DNA of 10,296 nt from Methanolinea sp. UBA473 (GCA_002509495.1 DAEV01000076.1:1-10296); one strand, 5' to 3'. Counted from the first letter of the stretch, positions 1 to 6,200 are shown. A program made the numbers and translations. The notes: generated from the sequence alone by a model not told the origin.

Positions 1-1
1 T

Positions 2-277
2 AATGAATATATTACAGAGGAAGTAGCAATTGAGATTGCGTTATCAAGGTTCGCAGGGATTGAGCTCACAGAACCCATCACAGCATCATTAAAACGAATT
101 CGTGCTCCTGCATATCCGCTTGCAACAAATCCTTGCTGGGTTATCGAGCTTGTTGGTTTGTATAATCCGAATAATTTGGACTGGGAAGATAGTTATACTG
201 CTTTTCCCCCCTATGGTGGCGAGGTCATCATTGATGCGGTGACAGGCGAAATCCTTTACGTAAATGTGTTATGCTGA
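2..277 (+). CDS. C-terminal fragment of a PepSY-like protein (5' end outside window)
   Basis: An open frame enters from the left edge and runs 91 codons to a TGA at 275-277. The start lies outside the window. The last third reads WVIEL, then about 25 residues later GGEVIIDAVTGEIL and a short tail. An aromatic/Val-rich strand followed by a V-x-I-D-A-x-T-G-E-I-L strand is the usual end of PepSY/YpeB-like domains, which occur in secreted or membrane-anchored proteins and are often proposed to inhibit proteases or bind surface components. No membrane segment lies in the visible part. Codons are AT-richer than in the genes right of 1437. A T6 run at 301-306 follows the stop. The domain call is inferred from this pattern alone; the full protein's function cannot be told. 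Confidence 0.55.
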   Translation, partial: NEYITEEVAIEIALSRFAGIELTEPITASLKRIRAPAYPLATNPCWVIELVGLYNPNNLDWEDSYTAFPPYGGEVIIDAVTGEILYVNVLC

Positions 278-300
278 AGGGTATACCTTAAAACCAATGC

Positions 301-306
301 TTTTTT
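301..306 (+). terminator. oligo-T tract after the PepSY-like gene
   Basis: Six consecutive T residues, followed by an AT-rich stretch to about 320, begin 24 bases after the TGA at 275-277. Archaeal RNA polymerase commonly terminates at oligo-T tracts without needing a hairpin. Inferred from position and composition only. Confidence 0.35.
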
Positions 307-356
307 AATAATAATTTTACAGCAGGAAAAAAGCCTTCTCCCGTGTTATGCTCAAC

Positions 357-380
357 CGGCCCTATTAACCCGATGGGCCG
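357..380. terminator. inverted repeat CGGCCC/GGGCCG, possible bidirectional terminator
   Basis: CGGCCC at 357-362 is the exact reverse complement of GGGCCG at 375-380, with a 12-base spacer. It sits 80 bp after the PepSY-like stop and 26 bp left of the insertion-sequence end. Without the IS it would lie between two convergent genes (the PepSY-like gene and the CBS regulator), where a bidirectional terminator is plausible. There is no clean poly-T next to it, so its role is uncertain. Confidence 0.25.
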
Positions 381-406
381 TTCCAGATCGATGTTTTAAA
401 TTTTTT

Positions 407-422
407 GGCCTTGTTGACATCC
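407..422 (+). repeat. left terminal inverted repeat of the IS
   Basis: GGCCTTGTTGACATCC matches the reverse complement of the right end, GGCTCTGTTGACCTCC, at 13 of 16 positions, including the core TGTTGAC. The TT immediately outside also pairs with AA outside the right repeat, but may belong to the target duplication. Confidence 0.75.
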
Positions 423-458
423 TATAAACAACAGAATCACCAAACGATCTAAGACCTA

Positions 459-1392
459 TTGGCTCCTTGCAGAGAATATGCAACTAAACGTCAACAAGCA
501 GCCGTATTTCTATTCAAATCGAAAGCATATCAGTTTTCCGACTGTTACTATGAATGCAGATAAATCTGCGAATGTACCGATTTACAGGATGAAATTTTCC
601 AAACACGATTTTTTCAACACCAGCTTCTTTCACTGGTAATATTCAAAGAATATCTTGGAGTCAAATACCGGCAACTGTGCGATATTCTCGAATTAACGAA
701 GGAATTCAAAGAGATTTCAGGTTGTTCGAGAATTCCCCATTATACAACATTATGCAGATTTTCACACCGGGTCAGCTCTAAATTAATATCCAGGGTCCTG
801 AATATGGTTACTTCACTTTTTTACAGATCTTCTGGGCGTATTTCAACAATCGCCTTGATTCTACCGGATTTCAAACTTCGTATTTCAGTTACTATTATTC
901 TGTTAGAGCTCAAAAAAACCGGAAAGGATTTCTGAAGATCTCCTTTGCAGTCGACACGCATAAACAAACGATTCTGGCCCTTAAAATTACTAAAACCGAC
1001 AGCATGACAGTAAACATGTCAAATCTTTATTGAGAAAAGCCTCCCGAACCAAGCTTGCCCGATATTATGTTCTCGATAAAGGATACGATTCTGAAGAGAT
1101 TCATCGTCAAATCCGCGAAGAATTACAGGCAATTTCGTTTATTCCGGTTCGGAACTGGAAGGCTTCTTACGTTAGTGGTTTCTACAGGCAGCAAATGGCT
1201 AAAAGATTCGATAAAACGGTCTACCGGAAAATGAATCTTATAGAGACCGTATTTTCTGTAGTCAAAAGAAAATTCGGAGGATTTGTGAGAGGATTCGGTT
1301 TTCGAAATCAGGTGAAGGAGATAAAACTCAAATGCATTGCTTATTCACTTGATCGGTTTCTGAAAAACCAATCAATCCTGCGTGTGGATTAG
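459..1392 (+). pseudogene. broken IS5-type DDE transposase
   Basis: Three reading frames together give one transposase. Frame A (about 459-853) has an in-frame TAA at 561-563 and then reads IPHYTTLCRF. Frame B (857 to about 1002) holds DSTGFQTSYF with the first catalytic Asp, then FLKISFAVDTHKQTILALKI. Frame C (1003-1392) reads HDSKHVKSLLRK, then YYVLDKGYDSEEIH with the second Asp, and finally LIETVFSVVKRKFGG with the catalytic Glu and the Lys seven residues later. The A-to-B junction fits loss of one base: restoring A between 854 and 855 gives TIAIDSTGF. The B-to-C junction (1000-1005) fits loss of 1 or 4 bases. In the Y-R-E-K region the Arg expected four residues before the Glu appears to be Met. 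One stop and two shifts make it inactive. The true start codon is unclear; there is an ATG at 478 in another frame. Confidence 0.85.
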
Positions 1393-1407
1393 GAGGTCAA
1401 CAGAGCC
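1392..1407 (-). repeat. right terminal inverted repeat of the IS
   Basis: GGAGGTCAACAGAGCC is the inverted partner of 407-422 (13 of 16 matches). It overlaps the last base of the transposase stop codon by one nucleotide. Confidence 0.75.
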
Positions 1408-1436
1408 AATTTTTCGTGAATTCACCAGCCCCCACT

Positions 1437-2315
1437 TCAGAGCGACGGGAATACCTTGATGATATCCGACTGGGTCAGGATGCCGACGGGGATATCGCCA
1501 TCGATGACGACGAGCCGCCCGATCGATCGTTCCTTGAAGAGGCGGATCACCTCGAAGAGCTGGATCGTGGCTGGAGCGATCACCACGTCCGGGGTCATAA
1601 TAAGAGAGACAGTCCGGTCCATAGGGATTTTATCCTCAATCACCTTCGCCAGGTCGCTCATGGTCACGATTCCCGCGAGCTTCCCCCCTTCCATCACCGG
1701 GGCACCGTGGATCTTGTGGGTATTGAACAGGTGGAGGGCTTTTCCAATAGAGTCCTTTCCCTCCAGGGTGATGAGGGGGCTGCTCATGTAGTACCGGATA
1801 GGTTTCTTGGGGAGGGAGATCATCTCGAAGATCGAGATCAGGAGGGTCTGGGAGACCTCGTCCTTGCCGTATACCTCTCCCCTGATGAGAAGCTTGTTCA
1901 CGGGAGTGGGCCCTACCGTGATCTGGTCGTTGATCTCGAAGGACTTCACGCTGCCGATCAGTTTGACGTTCGCCCGGCAGACGTCGGGGTGGCATAGGGT
2001 TGTGAACGCGATCTCCACGACCCTGACGCCTTTTACGGTCTCTCCGTTCCGCGAGATGCTGACATCGTATTCCCCATCCGACATATCCAGGTTCAGGGCT
2101 TTGTATGCCTCTGCGGTTGGATTGTATCCTCCCTTCGGGCCAGGGATCCCGTCCACGAGACCGATGGTTTTCAAAGCCTGCATCTGGTTCCGGACCGTCC
2201 CCGGATTCCTCCTGATCACCTCGGCAATCTCCTCCCCCTTGATGGGGTGGGAATGCTGGTGATACAGCGTAATAAGCGTAATTAGGATATCTTTCTGGAT
2301 TAGGGACAAATCCAT
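1437..2315 (-). CDS. transcriptional regulator with N-terminal winged HTH and C-terminal CBS pair
   Basis: A protein of 292 residues. Residues 1-70 form a helix-turn-helix of winged type (IKGEEIAEVIRRNPGTVRNQ, then a GLVDGIPGPKGGY wing). Residues about 80-168 are a middle beta-rich domain that I cannot name, containing CHPDVC (Cys108, Cys113). Residues about 173-230 (YYMSSPLITLEG to GIVTMSDLAKVI) and 236-292 (LIMTPDVVIAPA to GILTQSDIIKVF) are two CBS motifs forming a Bateman module. Such pairs bind adenosine nucleotides, so the likely role is a nucleotide- or energy-sensing DNA-binding regulator; it resembles the archaeal family COG2524. Target genes are unknown; autoregulation or control of the divergent GTPase is an obvious possibility. 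The start ATG at 2313-2315 lies about 28 nt from the centre of a TATA box, with no good Shine-Dalgarno, so the mRNA may be leaderless. The 3' flank is occupied by the decayed IS. Confidence 0.85.
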   Translation of the reverse strand: MDLSLIQKDILITLITLYHQHSHPIKGEEIAEVIRRNPGTVRNQMQALKTIGLVDGIPGPKGGYNPTAEAYKALNLDMSDGEYDVSISRNGETVKGVRVVEIAFTTLCHPDVCRANVKLIGSVKSFEINDQITVGPTPVNKLLIRGEVYGKDEVSQTLLISIFEMISLPKKPIRYYMSSPLITLEGKDSIGKALHLFNTHKIHGAPVMEGGKLAGIVTMSDLAKVIEDKIPMDRTVSLIMTPDVVIAPATIQLFEVIRLFKERSIGRLVVIDGDIPVGILTQSDIIKVFPSL

Positions 2316-2337
2316 AATGGTTTATCATCTGCATGGG

Positions 2338-2347
2338 CATATATAGG
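2338..2347. promoter_or_regulatory. palindromic TATA box shared by two divergent genes
   Basis: CATATATAGG contains the symmetric core TATATA (2340-2345), centred at 2342.5. Its distance is 27.5 nt to the ATG of the minus-strand CBS regulator (2315) and 23.5 nt to the GTG of the plus-strand GTPase (2366). Archaeal TATA boxes lie about 25-30 nt upstream of transcription starts, so both transcripts would begin at or very near their start codons. Neither start has a strong Shine-Dalgarno; AGGTTGA at 2353-2359 is a weak candidate for the GTPase. Positions are direct; function is inference. Confidence 0.6.
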
Positions 2348-2365
2348 TTATCAGGTTGAACTTCC

Positions 2366-3331
2366 GTGGAGTTTGAGACGATACCCACGGTGCCCACTGC
2401 CGAGGAGATCCTGGACCGTGCCTTCCGGCGTGCCGCATCCAAGATGAAATTGAAGAAGAACAAAGACCGTGCGAATGAAGAGTTCGTCCGGGCGGTTAGC
2501 CAGGCGGTTCATGACCGGCTTGTCCGCATCATCCAGTCGTTCCCGGAACTCGAGACCGTACCTGTATTCTACCAGGAGATCGTGGATATTCTCTGGGGAA
2601 CCGAACGGATAAAAAAGGCACTCGGGGCCGTCGGATGGGCAGCCCGATGGGCAAGAACCCATGGCCCGGGACTCGGCTACCAGGCCCGCAAGGCAGAGGA
2701 TCCCGCGGTGATACGCAGGAGGACCGTGGCTCGTCTTGCATCGGTGGTGAACCAGATCGATGACGAACTCCGGTTCCTCAACGATGTCCGTAATGTTCTG
2801 CGGAAACTCCCCCATGTGACGAACGAGTTTACCGTGGTGGTGGCCGGATACCCCAACGTGGGGAAGTCCTCGTTTATCAGACTGGTCTCCTCGGCCACTC
2901 CTGAGGTGGCGTCCTATCCGTTCACGACCAAGGGTATCCTTGTCGGCCACCGCACAGTGGGGAGGGACAGGATGCAGTTCATCGATACTCCTGGCGTCCT
3001 GGACCGCCCTTCCGAAGAGAGGAATGCGATCGAGCGGCAGGCACTCAGCGCAATGGTCAATCTGGCAAATGTAATCCTGGTGATGATCGATGCAAGCGAG
3101 CACTGCGGGTATCCTCTCGAAGACCAGATCAGGCTGCTCCACGAGATCGAGGGCATGGTCCCCGTTCCGGTCCTGGCCGTGGTGAACAAGTCGGATCTTT
3201 CGTTTTTTGACGGTTATGTCAATATGTCCACCGAAACAGGGGAAGGGGTGGACGAAGTCCTCGAAACCCTGCTCGCATTCCGTTCAAGGGAGAGGTCAGA
3301 AGACGAGAGTAAGGGCGTATCCGGCGAGTAA
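2366..3331 (+). CDS. Nog1-family GTPase (ribosome assembly type)
   Basis: A protein of 321 residues. Residues 1-150 are a charged helical N-terminal region as in Nog1 proteins, including FYQEIVDILWG (68-78) and RTVARLASVVNQIDDELRFL (119-138). The G domain follows with all motifs: G1 GYPNVGKSS (161-169), G2 PFTTK (185-189), G3 DTPG (207-210), G4 NKSD (274-277) and a G5-like STETGEG (288-294). The Nog1 branch of the Obg/TRAFAC GTPases acts in large-subunit ribosome biogenesis; the archaeal form lacks the long eukaryotic C-terminal extension, matching this length. The start is a GTG, chosen because it sits one archaeal promoter distance from the TATA box and precedes the conserved N-terminal helices. 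The last 36 bases overlap the 3' end of the convergent protease gene, so the two C-termini are encoded on opposite strands of the same DNA. Confidence 0.88.
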   Translation: MEFETIPTVPTAEEILDRAFRRAASKMKLKKNKDRANEEFVRAVSQAVHDRLVRIIQSFPELETVPVFYQEIVDILWGTERIKKALGAVGWAARWARTHGPGLGYQARKAEDPAVIRRRTVARLASVVNQIDDELRFLNDVRNVLRKLPHVTNEFTVVVAGYPNVGKSSFIRLVSSATPEVASYPFTTKGILVGHRTVGRDRMQFIDTPGVLDRPSEERNAIERQALSAMVNLANVILVMIDASEHCGYPLEDQIRLLHEIEGMVPVPVLAVVNKSDLSFFDGYVNMSTETGEGVDEVLETLLAFRSRERSEDESKGVSGE

Positions 3332-4183
3332 TCCTAAAATGGCCCCCCCATTGAGCGGCGGGAGGCCTGCCTGCGGTTTTCCCTTCACTACGTAGGTCAG
3401 AAGGAATACCAGGCCTGCAACCGATCCGGCCATGGCTCCCAGGGCGGGAAGGGTGAAGATCCCGATTTTCGTACCCTGGAGGAAGACATTTGCGGATACG
3501 ACCAGGATGGAGGGCATGATCATATCGCCCATTCCGATGAGGTAGGCAGATCGTTCTCCCCCCTCGATCGAGCCGATCCGCTCGGCCCGGTAGCTGTAAC
3601 CACGCTTCTTCGGGACCACGAAGAGGATCGGACTTTTCAGATCCACTACACCTTCAGCAAGGGTGATCATGTGTTTTGTCTTGTAGACCGAGATCGCATC
3701 GTAGACTGCCAGCAGGATCAGCAGGATGATCACGGGAATGACTTCGAGTGAGATTCCGAAGATGGACGCCGCCCCTGCGGCAATCAGCAACCCCAGTATG
3801 TCGATCACGTACCATTCCGGGTAGAAATGGAGGACCAGGGTGGCAAGTAGTGCCGGGATGAAACTGCCTGCAAGGCCGAGGATCGGATCCTGGGTCAGGA
3901 GAAATGAAATCGAACCGAAGATATACACGAACGTAAAAAAGATGGAGACCCCGATAATCACCCCGATGAACTTCTGGAACCGCCACCGGATCAGGAGCAG
4001 CAGGAACGCAGTAAAGATGAGGAGGATTACGATGAAGATGAGGGGATTGGCCACCGATTCAGGATCTTCAAAAGCTGCAACACCTGCTGCCTGCATCGGG
4101 AGGGAGAGCAGGATGGCTCCCGTTTCCACGAGCAGGAGCATCACCGGCATGGCCAGAAGGGGGATTATGCGGGACCAATCCAT
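3296..4183 (-). CDS. presenilin/signal-peptide-peptidase-like intramembrane aspartyl protease
   Basis: A protein of 295 residues with about nine hydrophobic membrane segments. The catalytic motifs are YD at 161-162 (AVYDAISVYKTKHM) and GxGD as GMGD at 217-220. Asp162 and Asp220 are the same numbers I recall for PSH, the structurally studied presenilin homologue of Methanoculleus marisnigri. The third signature, the PAL motif in the last segment, reads PPL at 275-277 (GLPPLNGGAILG). A soluble loop of about 45 residues separates the two catalytic segments. Expected activity is cleavage of substrate transmembrane helices within the membrane; substrates in archaea are unknown. The ATG at 4181-4183 is preceded by GGTGG (Shine-Dalgarno-like, 6 nt spacing) and, about 31 nt away, an AT-rich TATA-like element. 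The gene converges on and overlaps the Nog1-like gene. Confidence 0.92.
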   Translation of the reverse strand: MDWSRIIPLLAMPVMLLLVETGAILLSLPMQAAGVAAFEDPESVANPLIFIVILLIFTAFLLLLIRWRFQKFIGVIIGVSIFFTFVYIFGSISFLLTQDPILGLAGSFIPALLATLVLHFYPEWYVIDILGLLIAAGAASIFGISLEVIPVIILLILLAVYDAISVYKTKHMITLAEGVVDLKSPILFVVPKKRGYSYRAERIGSIEGGERSAYLIGMGDMIMPSILVVSANVFLQGTKIGIFTLPALGAMAGSVAGLVFLLTYVVKGKPQAGLPPLNGGAILGLLAGYALTLVF

Positions 4184-4209
4184 GGAATTCCACCGATTAC
4201 CTGAGCTAC

Positions 4210-4219
4210 TTTAATTATT
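4210..4219. promoter_or_regulatory. TATA-like palindromic element between divergent genes
   Basis: TTTAATTATT contains the symmetric core TTAATTA and is the only AT-rich block in the 57-bp gap between the protease gene (minus, start 4183) and the small membrane gene (plus, start 4241). Its centre is about 26 nt from the plus ATG and about 31 nt from the minus ATG, proper TATA distances for both. The plus gene has no Shine-Dalgarno in the 20 nt before its ATG, suggesting a leaderless transcript. Confidence 0.5.
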
Positions 4220-4240
4220 GGTTGCTCATCATCTAAAAGC

Positions 4241-4555
4241 ATGGATATCCGTGAATACATCGGAGATATACTCCTCCTGCTCATCCTGGTCATCTCCACA
4301 CTTATCCTGGTAATGAATCTGCATTTCGACCTTATGAACTCCATTGCTGTCGCCCTGATGATGCTCTCCCTGGGGGGCATGATCTTCCTCGTGCACTGGA
4401 AAGTAAGGAATATAGAGAAGAATCTTATCAACCGGGAGAGGATGATCCGGGTGAACCTGGAAGAGATCGCCACGAAGATGGCCCAGAAATATGACAGCAC
4501 TGTCGATCATATCGATGGGGTTGTCGAAGAATTCGCCAAGCGGGTCTACCGTTAG
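4241..4555 (+). CDS. small two-TM membrane protein with charged C-terminal helix
   Basis: A protein of 104 residues that I do not recognise as a named family. Residues about 7-27 (IGDILLLLILVISTLILVM) and about 31-52 (LMNSIAVALMMLSLGGMIFL) are strong membrane segments joined by a very short loop, a hairpin topology. Positive residues after the second segment (HWKVRNIEKN) predict that both ends are cytoplasmic. Residues 53-104 are a charged, probably helical or coiled-coil tail. The gene precedes FEN-1 by 33 bp on the same strand and diverges from the protease gene, so it could be co-transcribed with FEN-1, although FEN-1 appears to have its own TATA. The ATG is placed 26 nt from a TATA-like element, and coding character and length support a real gene. 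Function unknown. Confidence 0.7.
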   Translation: MDIREYIGDILLLLILVISTLILVMNLHFDLMNSIAVALMMLSLGGMIFLVHWKVRNIEKNLINRERMIRVNLEEIATKMAQKYDSTVDHIDGVVEEFAKRVYR

Positions 4556-4564
4556 GATATATCC
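4555..4564 (+). promoter_or_regulatory. TATA-box candidate for FEN-1
   Basis: GGATATATCC is a perfect 10-bp palindrome starting at the last base of the preceding gene's stop codon. Its centre lies about 29.5 nt before the FEN-1 ATG at 4589, suited to a transcript with a leader of only a few bases. No strong Shine-Dalgarno is visible between it and the ATG. Confidence 0.5.
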
Positions 4565-4588
4565 CGGTTCGATTCGGAATCAGCAGCA

Positions 4589-5590
4589 ATGGGTGTCGCA
4601 CTCCGCGATATACTCGCGGATTATAAAACACCGGTGGCATGGGAGTCCCTGGCCGGCACGGCGGCCGTGGATGCGCATAATGCAATTTACCAGTTCCTCT
4701 CCATCATCCGTCAGCCGGACGGGACCCCGCTGATGGATCACCGGGGCAGGATCACCTCCCACCTTTCCGGGATCCTGTTCCGGACGGTCAATTTCCTTGA
4801 AAAGGGAATAAAGCCCGTCTTTGTTTTTGACGGCAAGCCTCCTGAATTCAAGAGAGATACCCTTGCGCAGCGTCATCTGGTCAGGAGCGAGGCCGGGACG
4901 AAGTGGCAGGAGGCATTGGATCGCGGGGATCTGAAGGAGGCTTACAAACATGCCCGTTCCTCTTCCAGGATCGATGCCGATGTGATTCAGACATCCCAGG
5001 CCCTTCTCTCGCTTCTGGGACTTCCCTGGATCCAGGCTCCAAGCGAGGGAGAAGCGCAGGCAGCGTTCATGGTTCTCAGGGGTGATGCACGCTACGTGGT
5101 TTCCCAGGACTACGACACCCTCCTCTTCGGTGCGCCCACCCTGGTAAGGAATCTCACAGTGAGCGGGAAGAGGAAGGTGCACGGAAGGACTTTGACCGTT
5201 TCCCCAGAGAGGATCGTCCTCTCCGAGGTTGAACGCGGCCTGAATCTGACCCGCGAACAGTTGATCCAGATTGGCATCCTTGTAGGAACCGATTTCAATC
5301 CGGGCGCCAGGGGTATCGGACCCAGGACCGCCCTGAAAATCGTTCAGAAAGGGGACTTCGAGCATGTGATGCAGGAAAAACTTCCCGATACGGACAGCGG
5401 TGAGATCATGGAGTTCTTTCTCCATCCACCCGTTGCTACGGACTATTCGATGGAATGGAGGACCGCAGACCAGGAAGGGATCCGAAAGATGCTCTGCGAC
5501 GGATACGATTTCTCACCCGAACGGATTGAAAAAGCTCTTGGGGGGATGGGGGCCGGTTCAGGCCAGCGGACCCTGGACTCCTGGTTCTGA
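4589..5590 (+). CDS. fen: flap endonuclease 1 (FEN-1)
   Basis: A protein of 333 residues, the normal length for archaeal FEN-1. This structure-specific 5' nuclease removes 5' flaps during Okazaki-fragment maturation and base-excision repair. The N-terminus MGVALRDIL leaves Gly2 after Met removal, as the family requires. Metal-binding acidic residues are all present: Asp28 (VDAHN), Asp81 (FDGKPPEFK), Glu153 and Glu155 (PSEGEA), Asp174 and Asp176 (SQDYDTLLFG) and Asp235 (GTDFN). The helix-two-turn-helix reads GARGIGPRTALKIV. The last eight residues, QRTLDSWF (326-333), form a textbook PIP box for binding the PCNA sliding clamp. The gene follows the small membrane gene by 33 bp with its own TATA candidate and converges on the lipid-synthase gene with only 7 bp between stops. 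Confidence 0.97.
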   Translation: MGVALRDILADYKTPVAWESLAGTAAVDAHNAIYQFLSIIRQPDGTPLMDHRGRITSHLSGILFRTVNFLEKGIKPVFVFDGKPPEFKRDTLAQRHLVRSEAGTKWQEALDRGDLKEAYKHARSSSRIDADVIQTSQALLSLLGLPWIQAPSEGEAQAAFMVLRGDARYVVSQDYDTLLFGAPTLVRNLTVSGKRKVHGRTLTVSPERIVLSEVERGLNLTREQLIQIGILVGTDFNPGARGIGPRTALKIVQKGDFEHVMQEKLPDTDSGEIMEFFLHPPVATDYSMEWRTADQEGIRKMLCDGYDFSPERIEKALGGMGAGSGQRTLDSWF

Positions 5591-5597
5591 TATCCTT

Positions 5598-6200
5598 TCA
5601 TTTTTCAGGCATATTTCGCCAGACGAACGCGAACCTCTGTGCTGCGGTGAAGTGCCCCATGATCCCGAAGATTACGAGGAGCCATCCGAGGAAGGGGAGT
5701 CCTCCGACTTTCACGGGAACGAGCATGTCAAGGACTCCTGCCACGAGGATCAGGACGAGCCGGTCCGCCCGCCCGAGGACTCCGCCGTAGTAGCGTCCAA
5801 CCCCGACCGCCTGTGCCTGCGTCCCGAGATAGGATGACATCAGCACCCCTGTGAGGGCGAGGACTCCCACCGGCCAGGGGGCGAATCCGCCTGCAAAAAT
5901 ACCTGTTATGATAAAAATGTCTGCATACCTGTCCACTACATGGTCCAGGAAGTCTCCTTTCACGCTCTGGATGTTCCGGGCACGGGCAAGCGCCCCGTCC
6001 ATGGCATCGAATACAGCGTTCACTGCGACGAGAACCGTTCCCAAAACAATGCTTCCCAGGAAGAATGCGGTGCCTGCCCCGGCTGCAACCAGGAATGCAC
6101 CGATAGTGAACGAATTTGGTGTCAGGCCCAGTTTCATGGCCGCTGCTGCGAAGGGATGAACAATATTTGTTACATGCGGGCGGAACTTATCGAGAGTCAT
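5598..6200 (-). CDS. CDP-alcohol phosphatidyltransferase, archaetidylinositol-phosphate-synthase-like
   Basis: An integral membrane protein of 200 residues with about six hydrophobic segments. The complete family signature D-x2-D-G-x2-A-R-x8-G-x3-D-x3-D is at 65-90 (Asp65, Asp68-Gly69, Ala72-Arg73, Gly82, Asp86, Asp90). The N-terminal LTPNSFT is typical of the subgroup that uses CDP-archaeol and inositol phosphate to make archaetidylinositol phosphate, an ether-lipid precursor. The substrate assignment is by resemblance and archaeal context; a glycerol or serine acceptor is not excluded. The start ATG overlaps the stop of the upstream kinase gene as ATGA (6197-6200), and GGAGG (6205-6209) lies 4 nt before it, so translation is probably coupled. 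It is the last gene of the hisC-kinase-lipid block. Confidence 0.88.
   Translation of the reverse strand: MTLDKFRPHVTNIVHPFAAAAMKLGLTPNSFTIGAFLVAAGAGTAFFLGSIVLGTVLVAVNAVFDAMDGALARARNIQSVKGDFLDHVVDRYADIFIITGIFAGGFAPWPVGVLALTGVLMSSYLGTQAQAVGVGRYYGGVLGRADRLVLILVAGVLDMLVPVKVGGLPFLGWLLVIFGIMGHFTAAQRFAFVWRNMPEK
5601..5605 (+). terminator. T-rich tract after FEN-1
   Basis: CATTTTTC gives a T5 run 11 bases after the FEN-1 TGA (5588-5590), inside the 3' end of the convergent lipid-synthase gene. It is consistent with an archaeal oligo-T terminator but short. Confidence 0.25.

Larger units (their letters stand above)
407..1407 (+). mobile_element. decayed IS5-superfamily (ISH1-like) insertion sequence
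   Basis: An element of about 1001 bp is bounded by imperfect terminal inverted repeats (407-422 and 1392-1407) and contains one broken DDE transposase. The transposase stop codon TAG (1390-1392) abuts the right repeat, which is typical of compact IS elements. The outside flanks read AATTTTTT (399-406) and AATTTTTC (1408-1415). These agree at 7 of 8 positions and could be an 8-bp target duplication, the length I recall for the ISH1 group, though low-complexity AT sequence weakens this. The element sits 30 bp past the stop codon of the CBS regulator, so it interrupted a convergent intergenic region and no gene. The protein pattern fits the IS5/DDE_Tnp_1 type; the subgroup is a guess. Confidence 0.75.

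Noticed and set aside
1416..1997. 193-codon plus-strand frame across the CBS regulator region
   Set aside because: It is antisense to the regulator, which has clear CBS and HTH motifs. The translation is Asp/His/Arg-rich without family pattern, typical of a shadow frame in GC-rich DNA.
3440..3448. Literal Pro-Ala-Leu at residues 246-248 of the presenilin homologue
   Set aside because: It lies in the segment before the last one and lacks the downstream Asn/Gly context. The functional PAL position is residues 275-277 (PPL).
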